Source of the DNA: Sutcliffiella cohnii
Lineage (GTDB): Bacteria; Bacillota; Bacilli; Bacillales; Bacillaceae_I
Assembly (NCBI RefSeq): GCF_002250055.1
Contig: NZ_CP018866.1
Location: forward strand, 4,026,869-4,090,868
Direction: 5' to 3'
DNA length: 64,000 nt
This document shows, piece after piece, positions 9,501 through 17,397 of the stretch; position 1 is the stretch's first letter, and every line of letters starts with the position of its first letter. The notes under the pieces were generated by a model that was not told the DNA's origin, ran no database searches, and saw only the letters and a list, made by a program, of their open reading frames with translations. A program made the position numbers and the translations under genes.

Positions 9501-12500
9501 TTTGAGTTTTCACTCGTAACTTTATATTCCTGGACGTTTTTACTATAATCCGTTAGTTCAACAAAAATGTTTCCTGTAAAGCTCGTTGCATTTATCGTAA
9601 ACTTCGCTTCTGCAGTTAAATTATTTTCGCCTTGTTTAAAGCTATTTTTCACTTCTACTAATTCCACATCCGAATCACTTGCTGTTAAGGAAATACTTTC
9701 AATACCGGCAATATTATCTTCCGCTTTTACAACGACTCTTACTTCCTTATTAAAGAACGTTCCAAACGAAAGGAAATTAATTGTTTTTGCAAAGAAGTTC
9801 GTATTCGTTTGTTCAAACGTAACCGCCTCTTCTTCTACTAGCTTCGGTACCGTCGTATCAATATAGAACGTTTCTTTCTCATAATTCGCTGCAGCATTTC
9901 CAGCCTTATCTCTTGCGTGAATATTAAAGCTGTATAATGCATCTTCTTCATAATAAATAGTTGCTGTATGAGTGTCACCGTCTGTCGTCCAATCGCTTAA
10001 ACTTGGGAAACTAACATCTCCAAGCTCTACGGAACCGATTATTTCGACACGAGCAGCGTCAAAATTACGCTCCTTTATCGTAATCGTTGCCGTTCTAGGT
10101 GCTTTATAAAAATTACCGTTTGCGACATCATTGTTGTCGTATACTACTGTTACTTCTGGTGGAGTAGTATCGATTGTAAATGAATCCGGTGTATAAGGAG
10201 GAGCCTCATTACCAGCCATATCTTCAAACAAAACAGAAAACGTATAATCACCATCATTCGTAAAATATACATTTGCTGTATGTGCCGTTTGATCAGGATT
10301 TTCTTCATTATAGCTAGTTTCCCAAACTAGCTCTAACCGTTCATCGTTTAATTGTGCGAATAATAACTGTGGATCAAAATTACGCTCCGTTACGATAATC
10401 GTTGCAACACGATGCCCGTCGTAATTATTCGGAAAATCTTCATCAGCCTTGTCGTTGTCATAAATAACTTCAAGCTCTGGCTTTACTTTATCGATACTGA
10501 ACGTTACTTCTTGTTCCGTAACATGCCCCGCTCTGTCGTGCATTACTACTCTCACGACAATATCGTTACTATTGTGAGAGATCGGAATTGTTTTTTTCAT
10601 TTCCGTTACTAAATTCAAATGTGTTGACGTAAGCTCCCAGCCATCTATTACTGTTCCTACATCATATTTAGTATTAGTTTCTAAAGTAACGCTACCCTTA
10701 TCGTCTTTTTCACGATCGTAAGGAGCTTCAACAAACCATTCAATCGTTTCGATACTAGAATAACTATCAACCACTGTTATTTCTAGCTCGATATTGTCCG
10801 CATATAAGTTTTGTTGTTTCTTATCTTGATGCGCTGTTTCAGGTAGTTGAATTTCGATAAAACTATCTTGTTCATGTCGCTCTAAGCTTTCTACAATCGT
10901 TCCAACTGCTGTCGTAAAAGGACCTGTATTTTGAACATTATCTGTTGCTTTTGCAAAAATTTGGCCTTTAAAATTTTCTGGAACATTAAAAGTAAAATCA
11001 CCAGTTGTCGCGATTGGTTCAACACCTTCAATCGCTTCCTCTTCTATTTCCACATAGGAGCCATTTGCTTGAATGGCGTAAAACTTCTCATCCTCATGGT
11101 CTTGTAAATAGACAGTAATAGATTGCACACCACTTGCCGCTTCATTTGGTCTTTTATAATCTTCAGCCGTAACAGTTACTCTCGTTTTATTTTTAAAGTA
11201 AAAACCGTATTCATCAAGTTCAATGGACTCCGTTAGTTCCTCAGAATATTCTTCTTCTACATACTCTCCATCTTCGTTTTCAATGGCGAAAGTGTAACGT
11301 GTAATAACAGGATGCGAACGATCAGCATAAATCGTTTTGTTTGTACCTGTTACGTTTCCAGCGTTATCAACGACCTCAACGGAAATGTTGTAAGAACCGT
11401 CTTCATTCGCTTTTATTCTTTCATCATCTGTTCGAAGTGTAATCTCGTCACTAATTACTTTATCGTCAGTGTAGGACGAAGTAATTTCGACCCCATTAAC
11501 ATCCACTACTACCGCATACAAGCCTGATTCATCGTCTTGTGCATGAATTTCAAACTCGACGACCTCACGATAAATATCTTCAAAAGGGATGTTATCCTCT
11601 TCATGGTGAATCGTTAACTGTACGGAAGGGTCCACTTGTTCAATCATGACAACGCCATTATTATCCGCAGCGATATTGGAATTTTCTTTCGTAATGATTG
11701 TTTCATAGTTGTTTCCAACGTTATCGATTACTTCTACTTCAAAAGATCCTAGAAAACTAGTTGCTTCAAGCGTAAATACTGCTGTTGCCGTTAAACCGTC
11801 TCTACTAATATCATCTTGCGTTACGGTTGTCACCACTCCATCCTCATCAGTTGCTCGTAACGTTATTTCTTGAATTCCTGATGCGGCATCCACTGCATCT
11901 ACTGTTATTTCAATCGTTTGATTAAAAAATGTTCCGAATGATAGGAAGTGTAGAGCTTTCGTGACGAAATTTTGATCTTTTATTTTAAACTCGACCGCTT
12001 CTCCAGACGCTAAACTTGGATTTGTCTTATCGATATGAATATTTACTGTTTTTACTTCTGACTTGTTTCCTGCTTCATCTATAGCCCAAACGTTATATAC
12101 GCCAGTATAGTCTTCGTCATCTGTAACAAAAGTAAATTCGTTCGTTGATGCATCAAACTCCGCTAGATGTTCCTCAGTTGAGTTTCCTTTACTATAATAA
12201 ACAGCCTCAACTTCCGTACTGTACTCCACTCCATCAAACGTTTGTTTGATATTTTCCACGAGACCAGATACTGTTACGGCACCGCTAAACCATGAAGCTT
12301 CGTCTACTAAAACTTCATTTTCACCTTGTAACGTAACGTCTCCAATGCTAGGTGCTTCGGTGTCGAAAACGAGAATTAATTTTTGGTCTTGGATAATTTC
12401 TTTACTGCCCCACTTTTTACCAACTTTTATACTATTTATTTTCGTATCGTTCGTAAAGGTATAATTTTTCCACCAAAAGAAGTCATGATTTATATTAATT

Positions 12501-13876
12501 CTGTGACTGTATTCTGAATTTTCATTTGGAGATATCCTTACCCTCTCACCCTTTGCATAGACGTAAACTACTTTTCCATCTACTATTATCGTATCTATCG
12601 ACTCGGAAGGTTGAATCTCAATATAATCACTCCAACTTCCATCTTCGGAAGGTATTTCTTCAAACTCAACGATGACATCAATATCTTCTTTAATCTCCGT
12701 TAACGTTAAAAGAAAAAGGTTTGTTTCTTCCTTCCAAATAAAATCTGGATTGTTTTCTAAATCTAACTCGACTCCATTTACACGGATTGCCTTTACTTGA
12801 TAGGAAGTATTAGGAGCTATTTCTAGCTCGAGGTCATTTCCATAGCTAACTTCCTCGCTAGAAGGACTGATTGTTCCATTTTCACCATCTACATTAGCTG
12901 TCACAGTGAACGTTTTAATAGCAAACGTAACTTCCACTTCATGATTGGAAATAACATCTTCAAACGTATAGCTGAAGTTATCTTCTTCGATTTCTTCAAC
13001 AGCTTTGCCATCTATCTTTACAGTTTTGATATAATACCCTTCGCTTGGTTTAACAGTAAAGTATTTATTCTCACCATGGCCTACTTCAATTTTTCCTTCT
13101 TTTGAAATCACTTCACCATTTTCATCTACTATTTCGCCTAAATCATTATAGTTGAAAGTGATCGTATACGTTTTTAGTACGAACTCTACATCAATTTCTA
13201 TATCAGTAGAGAGAGATTCAATCGTCTCTTCAAAGCTTTCACGGTTCGTAATCGCTCGATCTTCTCCATTAATTCGGACACTCTCAATAAAGGAATTTTC
13301 ATTTGGAGTAATTTCTATCACTAGTTCGGTTCCTTCTTCAAGCTCAAGATTACTAGAATAACTCTCATCATTAATAGTAACTTGTCCTTCACCCGTTTGA
13401 TTTACTACAACGTGATAAGTTGTTGGTTCCTCTTCTTTGACTTCCTCTTCATCATCTACCATTTCTTCTTCCGTCTCTTTTAGTTTAAATTCTTTCGTCA
13501 CAACATCATATATGTAATAATCAGTTGTTCCTTCCTTTAAACTGATAGAAAACGTATCTGGCTCTTCATCCTCAAGGGATACATTAAAATTAAAAGTTGA
13601 CTGTTCTACAAAACTTGCACTAGTCAGCTCTGGAAAAGTAGCAATTCCTTCACTGTTCGTCTTTTTAGAAATGGTTATGTCCCCAGAATTGGTTACTTCT
13701 ACATCGGCATCTGAGACTGGTTCTTCTCCTCGTACAACTTGTAGCGTAAACGCTTCTTCCTCTGATTCAGCTAGTACATTTGCAAACAAGTGTAAAGGTA
13801 TGCTGTACGTGACTAGCATGACGGCCAGTAAGATGGCTAGAGAGCGTTTCGCCATTAACTTCTTTCTAGCAAACAT
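6551..13876 (-). CDS. Giant Ig-like surface stalk protein with C-terminal membrane anchor
   Basis: About 2440 residues. A signal peptide (LAILLAVMLVTYSIPLHLFA) is followed by an acidic segment and three repeats of divergent InlB-B type (about 150-410; VKIDGKAVEEIEE-like cores ending in VEFVLK, VTFAIK and VEFEE). After these come some fifteen Ig-like modules with recurrent FSIDKT and DxAGN signatures. The C terminus has one membrane helix (SLIGIGAISTSIAGYFVF), then RKRKDDDDT and a short acidic tail; there is no LPXTG. The topology is thus a large extracellular stalk fixed in the membrane. I chose the ATG at 13876 (AAAGGGGAG in front) over the TTG at 13918, which overlaps the previous gene. It sits inside the T7SS block between a one-TM protein and the small zinc-ribbon protein, which suggests a wall-spanning role in secretion; this is inference. 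Confidence 0.88.
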   Translation of the reverse strand: MFARKKLMAKRSLAILLAVMLVTYSIPLHLFANVLAESEEEAFTLQVVRGEEPVSDADVEVTNSGDITISKKTNSEGIATFPELTSASFVEQSTFNFNVSLEDEEPDTFSISLKEGTTDYYIYDVVTKEFKLKETEEEMVDDEEEVKEEEPTTYHVVVNQTGEGQVTINDESYSSNLELEEGTELVIEITPNENSFIESVRINGEDRAITNRESFEETIESLSTDIEIDVEFVLKTYTITFNYNDLGEIVDENGEVISKEGKIEVGHGENKYFTVKPSEGYYIKTVKIDGKAVEEIEEDNFSYTFEDVISNHEVEVTFAIKTFTVTANVDGENGTISPSSEEVSYGNDLELEIAPNTSYQVKAIRVNGVELDLENNPDFIWKEETNLFLLTLTEIKEDIDVIVEFEEIPSEDGSWSDYIEIQPSESIDTIIVDGKVVYVYAKGERVRISPNENSEYSHRININHDFFWWKNYTFTNDTKINSIKVGKKWGSKEIIQDQKLILVFDTEAPSIGDVTLQGENEVLVDEASWFSGAVTVSGLVENIKQTFDGVEYSTEVEAVYYSKGNSTEEHLAEFDASTNEFTFVTDDEDYTGVYNVWAIDEAGNKSEVKTVNIHIDKTNPSLASGEAVEFKIKDQNFVTKALHFLSFGTFFNQTIEITVDAVDAASGIQEITLRATDEDGVVTTVTQDDISRDGLTATAVFTLEATSFLGSFEVEVIDNVGNNYETIITKENSNIAADNNGVVMIEQVDPSVQLTIHHEEDNIPFEDIYREVVEFEIHAQDDESGLYAVVVDVNGVEITSSYTDDKVISDEITLRTDDERIKANEDGSYNISVEVVDNAGNVTGTNKTIYADRSHPVITRYTFAIENEDGEYVEEEYSEELTESIELDEYGFYFKNKTRVTVTAEDYKRPNEAASGVQSITVYLQDHEDEKFYAIQANGSYVEIEEEAIEGVEPIATTGDFTFNVPENFKGQIFAKATDNVQNTGPFTTAVGTIVESLERHEQDSFIEIQLPETAHQDKKQQNLYADNIELEITVVDSYSSIETIEWFVEAPYDREKDDKGSVTLETNTKYDVGTVIDGWELTSTHLNLVTEMKKTIPISHNSNDIVVRVVMHDRAGHVTEQEVTFSIDKVKPELEVIYDNDKADEDFPNNYDGHRVATIIVTERNFDPQLLFAQLNDERLELVWETSYNEENPDQTAHTANVYFTNDGDYTFSVLFEDMAGNEAPPYTPDSFTIDTTPPEVTVVYDNNDVANGNFYKAPRTATITIKERNFDAARVEIIGSVELGDVSFPSLSDWTTDGDTHTATIYYEEDALYSFNIHARDKAGNAAANYEKETFYIDTTVPKLVEEEAVTFEQTNTNFFAKTINFLSFGTFFNKEVRVVVKAEDNIAGIESISLTASDSDVELVEVKNSFKQGENNLTAEAKFTINATSFTGNIFVELTDYSKNVQEYKVTSENSNIVADNDGVIEIEKNKPTAEINVIPNKGVSSNGKNVYSGDVTYEVVVTDADSGVNTVKIDINGKEYLHDYSSDKEKRTKPIKYSINLATEDIPINKDGSYEISVYVIDNAGNSQSRKTKTYKDETSPIITDFIFSNKDVNGSFKKVEDTDEFKKSVELTQYGFYFKQQTRVTVKAEDPEKEYEYTSGLQSIVVYLKDYDNGTYYSVLRNGNLKEIKESDVNKISPIATKGEVSFLVPVNFKGQIFAKAIDGVDNTVGFETPDGTIVESAAQHAKETHIDFKVPTTTYQDNNGQDLYANNVNVELTVTDTYSGIAQIEWSVVAPYDRDNNESGSLTIHNDKTYSPGSNSDGWRQTKQEKNLVTEMKKTLTVRNNSNDIVVKVKMTDRSGHTSEDEITFSIDKTTPTIEITYDNNTPDGDFTDYYKANRTATIVVTERNFRPEDVEYVITNTLGERPSFAGWTSRVNRANPDLSTHTATISFTADGDYTFDMKYQDNARNAAAPVPQQKFTIDKTEPVINVAYSSSSAQNGNYYNTARTATISITERNFETSRIQITGTATDDGSTIAFPEVSRWNSVGDVHTATIHYGTDGLYTFDIAYTDMAGNVAAEYTVDEFYVDQTAPELTISGVEHMSANNGEVMPVISYRDTNFNPNNVTISLTGANRGPVKLVGSYSDEGNGQVFTFENFEEMQEVDDLYTLTATVVDYAGNESTEEIRFSVNRFGSVYTLDESIVGINGKYVQDEVDIILTETNVDSIDEESVTIVMTKNGTPTDLMNGTDYTVEKAGGEGSWSQYTYTVKKELFAGDGRYTVTLYSEDAAGNINENIDETKKAEISFGIDKTAPVIVPIDLESGAQYPVETKAVTVSIKDNLVLDHATIFLNNEEVDYKVSGEDYTFDIPSSNAKQSVTIVAVDAAGNELNVDITDLLVSTNLFVRWYNNTSLFYGSLIGIGAISTSIAGYFVFRKRKDDDDTARFDEEKEDIVS
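7672..12035 (-). repeat. Long tandem duplication (about 2.17 kb x 2) inside the giant stalk gene
   Basis: The protein segment beginning at NPSLASGEAVEF (near 12035) and that beginning at VPKLVEEEAVTF (near 9860) run in parallel to the end of the second copy near 7672. Both contain the identical stretch FLSFGTFFN, the YxPYDREKD/YDRDN block and two TERNF/KERNF modules each, in the same order about 725 residues apart. Confidence 0.8.
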
Positions 13877-13892
13877 TTTTTTCTCCCCTTTG

Positions 13893-14513
13893 TTAAATCT
13901 CTTCCTTTGAATGAACAATTTTAATATCCTTTACGATAGTAAATTTCTTATCCTTATCTTCATCTTCCCTCGTTAATTCCTCCGTTGGATTTAAGATTGT
14001 CGTTGCGTCTTCTTGCAGCAACTCTGTTTCATCCGAAAGTAAGGTCGTTTCAGTAGCAGCAACTTCATCCAGCGCTAGTACTTCTGTTTCTTCTATTAAA
14101 ACTTCCGTTTCTTCTGATAGTACTTCTAGCAGAGGTTGTGGTCGTTGAACGAGGTGTCCAGATTGTAGTACTCTCGGTGTTGATACTTCTTCTGTTCTAA
14201 CCGTTTTTACAGACAAGGAGGACTCCGTCTCGTCCATATTTCCTGTCTTACGTAAACGTTTAGAACGATTTATAATCGCATCTGTTAGCTTTCCTCTCTC
14301 TACATTAAAAGCGTCAGGCTTGTATCGCTTCTGACCTGTATTGGAGTTTTGCTCACGTATAGCTTGTATTTGTTTAGCCGCCGTTCTTCCCGTTAAATCC
14401 CCAATGATTGCTAGAACATTTAGTTTAAAAAACATAAAAATAGCAATGATAAAAAATATTCCAGAAAGGGAATAACCGACAATGGATATAATTTTCCACG
14501 TTAATGCATCCAT
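13893..14513 (-). CDS. One-TM protein with repeated threonine motifs
   Basis: 206 residues. An N-terminal membrane helix at about 8-31 (IISIVGYSLSGIFFIIAIFMFF) is followed by a basic segment (residues 40-90, many K/R) and a long acidic, probably disordered tail. The tail carries five motifs of the form T-[ET]-[VLI]-L: TEVL twice, TTLL, TELL and TTIL, each among acidic residues. Two TTVL motifs occur in the neighbouring FHA protein. The gene lies directly between the kinase gene (11 bases) and the giant stalk gene (16 bases). I do not recognise a family. The motifs look like threonine phospho-acceptors for the kinase and docking sites for FHA domains; this is inferred from context, not shown. 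Confidence 0.75.
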   Translation of the reverse strand: MDALTWKIISIVGYSLSGIFFIIAIFMFFKLNVLAIIGDLTGRTAAKQIQAIREQNSNTGQKRYKPDAFNVERGKLTDAIINRSKRLRKTGNMDETESSLSVKTVRTEEVSTPRVLQSGHLVQRPQPLLEVLSEETEVLIEETEVLALDEVAATETTLLSDETELLQEDATTILNPTEELTREDEDKDKKFTIVKDIKIVHSKEEI

Positions 14514-14524
14514 CCGAATCCCCC

Positions 14525-16210
14525 CTAGTTTCGATAGGCATTATCAATCGCTTTTTCTGTTGTACCAAAGCGACCGATGACCTCTTCTTTTATTTCTTCC
14601 GTTCTATCTGTTGTGACAGCAACTTCTTGTGTACTTTGTTTAACTGCTTCATAAACGGATCGTATATCACTTTCTTCCACGCCATCTGATTTAAACTTTC
14701 TAGCATAAGACTCCATCGAATACATCGCCAATTTATAAAGTTCCAGCATTACAATTTCACTTTCATCTGGATTTTCATCAACAATAGCAAGTAATTCTTT
14801 TATATTTTCCCAATATGGTTGATACTCTCCCTTATCAGAGGCTTCCACAATATGAAGAGTAATATCTCGATTAAACTTTCCAATATCTCGATAAATCTTT
14901 GCCATATCCAAATATTTCATTCCTTCTGGTACGTACGCCACCGCATCTTCAAACCATTGAATCGAACTCGTAATTCTCGTAATTTGGTTATCATTTTGTT
15001 CAGTGCGACCGTAGTCGTAGTAGTACCAATACGCTTTTCCTATTTCAAACGCTAAATTGCTATACTCTGCTGTTTTTCTTAACTCACGAAGGTGGGGATT
15101 CATTTTCGTTTTTAGTTGTTTCTCTTCTTCTACTGTAAAATTCGCGTCCAATTTAAAGGCGTCTATTAATCCTAAATAAGCAGCGTCTTCCAACGGTTTT
15201 ATATCAATCGCTGTTAAATAGTAATCTATTTTTCCACTCGGGGAGGAAGACTTCTCCGCTAACTGAATCGTATTTTCGTAATCCGTATTGTTCGTATGTG
15301 CCGCCATTGCTTGCCCAAATATTCCTAAGCTTAAAAACAAGACGGCGGCTCCTGTTACGAAACTAAAATTACGCAATTTCGCTTTCTGTTTTTCTCGATA
15401 AAGATCATCTGCTTCTTCGTAATGGTCTAATGCGTATAAAAGCTCGGCACATGACTGAAATCTATCTTCTGGATTAAGCTGCGTACATTTTTGAATAATT
15501 TTTTCCAAACCACCTGATAGCTGTGGGTTCCATTGCCGAATCGGATAGAGCTCATAAGGAGGCTCACTCGGATTATGTCCCGTCACTAAATGATAAAGTG
15601 TTACTCCGAGACAATAAATATCCGTCCTTGGGTCTGTTTGGCCTTTCCCACCAAATTGCTCCGGTGCTGCATAACCTTTCGTCCCTAAACTTACCGTATC
15701 AGCTAAGTTTTGTTCTTTATATTCTCTCGCAATCCCAAAATCAATAAGCTTTAAATTGCCATCGGGCTTTAACATAATATTTGCTGGCTTCATATCTCGA
15801 TAAATGATGCTCGGTTTACTAGTATGTAAGTACTCGAGCACCTCACATAATTGCTTTGCCCACTCGATCACGACTTCTTGTGGTTGGGCACCATACTCTT
15901 CGATAATTTTGTTAAGTGGTTCACCTTCAATATAGTCCATAATGACGTAGATTACTTTAATATCATCAATAATGTCGACAATCCTTGGCAAGGACGGGTG
16001 GTCGAGCCTTTTAATCATATTCGCTTCGGCAATAGCACTTTGAATAATCACTTCATTATTTTTATCTCTTGCTCGTTTTTCAATTTCTTTTACTGCCCAC
16101 TGTTTGTTCAAGCGTTTGTCCATCGCTAAATACACTTTAGACATTCCGCCCCTACCAATCAGCTTAAGTATTTCATATTTGCCATCTATAACTGATCCGA
16201 TATGTGCCAA
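14525..16210 (-). CDS. Membrane Ser/Thr protein kinase (Hanks-type) of the T7SS block
   Basis: 561 residues. The kinase domain covers about 11-265: glycine loop GRGGMSK (19-25), ATP-binding Lys41 in WAVKE, catalytic loop YRDMKPAN (Asp139, Lys141, Asn144), DFG 157-159 and AAPEQF at the end of the activation segment. The usual HRD His is Tyr, but all catalytic residues are present. A single TM helix (about 283-304) is followed by about 255 extracellular residues that look all-helical and TPR-like. EssB/YukC of T7SSb has the same plan (kinase-like fold, TM, helical outer domain) but is a pseudokinase. PastA domains, usual in PrkC, are absent. The gene is co-transcribed with a PP2C phosphatase (15-base gap). 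Kinase call certain; EssB-like role inferred. Confidence 0.93.
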   Translation of the reverse strand: MAHIGSVIDGKYEILKLIGRGGMSKVYLAMDKRLNKQWAVKEIEKRARDKNNEVIIQSAIAEANMIKRLDHPSLPRIVDIIDDIKVIYVIMDYIEGEPLNKIIEEYGAQPQEVVIEWAKQLCEVLEYLHTSKPSIIYRDMKPANIMLKPDGNLKLIDFGIAREYKEQNLADTVSLGTKGYAAPEQFGGKGQTDPRTDIYCLGVTLYHLVTGHNPSEPPYELYPIRQWNPQLSGGLEKIIQKCTQLNPEDRFQSCAELLYALDHYEEADDLYREKQKAKLRNFSFVTGAAVLFLSLGIFGQAMAAHTNNTDYENTIQLAEKSSSPSGKIDYYLTAIDIKPLEDAAYLGLIDAFKLDANFTVEEEKQLKTKMNPHLRELRKTAEYSNLAFEIGKAYWYYYDYGRTEQNDNQITRITSSIQWFEDAVAYVPEGMKYLDMAKIYRDIGKFNRDITLHIVEASDKGEYQPYWENIKELLAIVDENPDESEIVMLELYKLAMYSMESYARKFKSDGVEESDIRSVYEAVKQSTQEVAVTTDRTEEIKEEVIGRFGTTEKAIDNAYRN

Positions 16211-16225
16211 ACAAGTTCCACATCC

Positions 16226-16996
16226 TTACATCATTTTAATAAGCACAACGGAAATATTATCTGTTTCTTGTCGTTGCTTATTAAGCTCTACCATTTCTAT
16301 CGCTTTTTCTTGCATATCCTTTTCATCGATCATTTTTTCAGGGGAAAAGGCGTCGTACATTTCTTGTTCTGTAATCATATGGCGAAAACCGTCTGAACAA
16401 AGAACGTACACTTCACCAATCTTTGGTTGTTCGGAAATGAAGTCAGGCTCTACAACTTTAGAAGCACCGATACATTGCAGCAATACGTTCCTTCTCGGGT
16501 CTACTTTCGCTTGCTCGGGTGTAATATTGCCGTTTTTCAGCTCTCTTCCAACAACTGTTTGATCCTCTGTTAACACTTGTAATCTATCGTTTAAACGATA
16601 TACACGAGAATCGCCTACATGACCAATCAGCATAAACTTTGTATCAATTATTAGAAGGGCCGTTACCGTTGTGCCAAGTTGAATTCTTTCCTTTCTTCCA
16701 TATGCTCCGATACGTTCATTCATTTCTTTTAACATTTGATCCCAATAGGACTGGATATTTCTATCAAAATCTTCTTCTACTAGCTGATTTGGAAGTTTTT
16801 GTTCGAACCAGTTGGAAAAGGCGTTAATAACGGTTGTGCTCGCTAGTTCACCTTTTGACAGGCCACCCATCCCATCACATATCACTGCTAGGACGACTTT
16901 TCCTACAGGGGTCTCTGCAATTGTTAAACATATGCTATCTTGGTTTGTTGCTTTTTTTATACCAACATCGGTATATGCTGCCGTTAATACTTCCAT
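16226..16996 (-). CDS. PP2C-family Ser/Thr protein phosphatase
   Basis: 256 residues, the usual length for a stand-alone bacterial PP2C (PrpC/Stp type). Metal-binding motifs are in order: TNQD (17-20), CDGMGG (40-45), GHVGDSR (124-130), CSDGFR (199-204) and TDNISVV (244-250). There is no signal or TM segment, so it is cytosolic. It precedes the kinase gene with a 15-base gap, the typical writer/eraser pair, and should remove phosphates put on by that kinase, on EssC, the FHA protein or the one-TM protein. Upstream, a GC-rich repeat of about 300 bp separates it from the FHA gene, so it may depend on read-through or on a promoter in or near that element. Confidence 0.94.
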   Translation of the reverse strand: MEVLTAAYTDVGIKKATNQDSICLTIAETPVGKVVLAVICDGMGGLSKGELASTTVINAFSNWFEQKLPNQLVEEDFDRNIQSYWDQMLKEMNERIGAYGRKERIQLGTTVTALLIIDTKFMLIGHVGDSRVYRLNDRLQVLTEDQTVVGRELKNGNITPEQAKVDPRRNVLLQCIGASKVVEPDFISEQPKIGEVYVLCSDGFRHMITEQEMYDAFSPEKMIDEKDMQEKAIEMVELNKQRQETDNISVVLIKMM

Positions 16997-17044
16997 TTAA
17001 GGACCTTCCTTACCGTATTTTAATTTCACCTTTCCACAGATGTT

Positions 17045-17345
17045 GCACGAAAACTAAGTGGATTGAAGCGGAAGGTACTTGACTCCAGCGGGAGAAGAGA
17101 GAAGGTCGAGACCCCACAGGCGCAGCCGAGGAGGCTCGACTCTTACGAAAAGTGAAGGCGGCTCGCTCAGGTCCACACAAACTGGACCTTTTCCGCAGGA
17201 GATAAAGGAAACACGACAAACGGTAGTGAGTCGATGTTGACTTATCGCACGGAGGAAAAGGGAAGTTTGAGCCGGACCTAGCCGCCATAACTAGACAATC
17301 CCCGCAGGAAAGCAAGTACCTGTAGCGTAAAGGAACGCATGCAAA
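17045..17345. repeat. GC-rich intergenic repeat element of Bacillaceae type
   Basis: This gene-less stretch (17000-17397) differs sharply in base composition from its surroundings. Near its left end is GATTGAAGCGGAAGGTACTTG, and near its right end the inverted partner CAAGTACCTG. Inside lie GCGGGAGAAGAG, GGTCGAGACCCCACAGGCG and a + strand hairpin AGGTCCA / TGGACCT followed by TTTT (17169-17192). Sequences of this style are scattered in many Bacillaceae genomes as palindromic intergenic repeats. Frames of up to 137 codons cross it but have no ribosome site or recognisable protein. It lies between the FHA and phosphatase genes. Confidence 0.65.
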
Positions 17346-17397
17346 CAAGAATGTTATTGTTAAAGGTACATTATGCATTCTTTTAATAGATTCATTA

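Noticed and set aside
6551..13876. Idea that the giant protein is sortase-anchored
   Set aside because: No LPXTG-like motif precedes the C-terminal helix and the tail is longer and more acidic than a sorting signal.
14525..16210. Idea that the kinase is the housekeeping PrkC
   Set aside because: It lacks PASTA repeats and is not beside the ribosome-assembly GTPase gene; the outer domain is helical.
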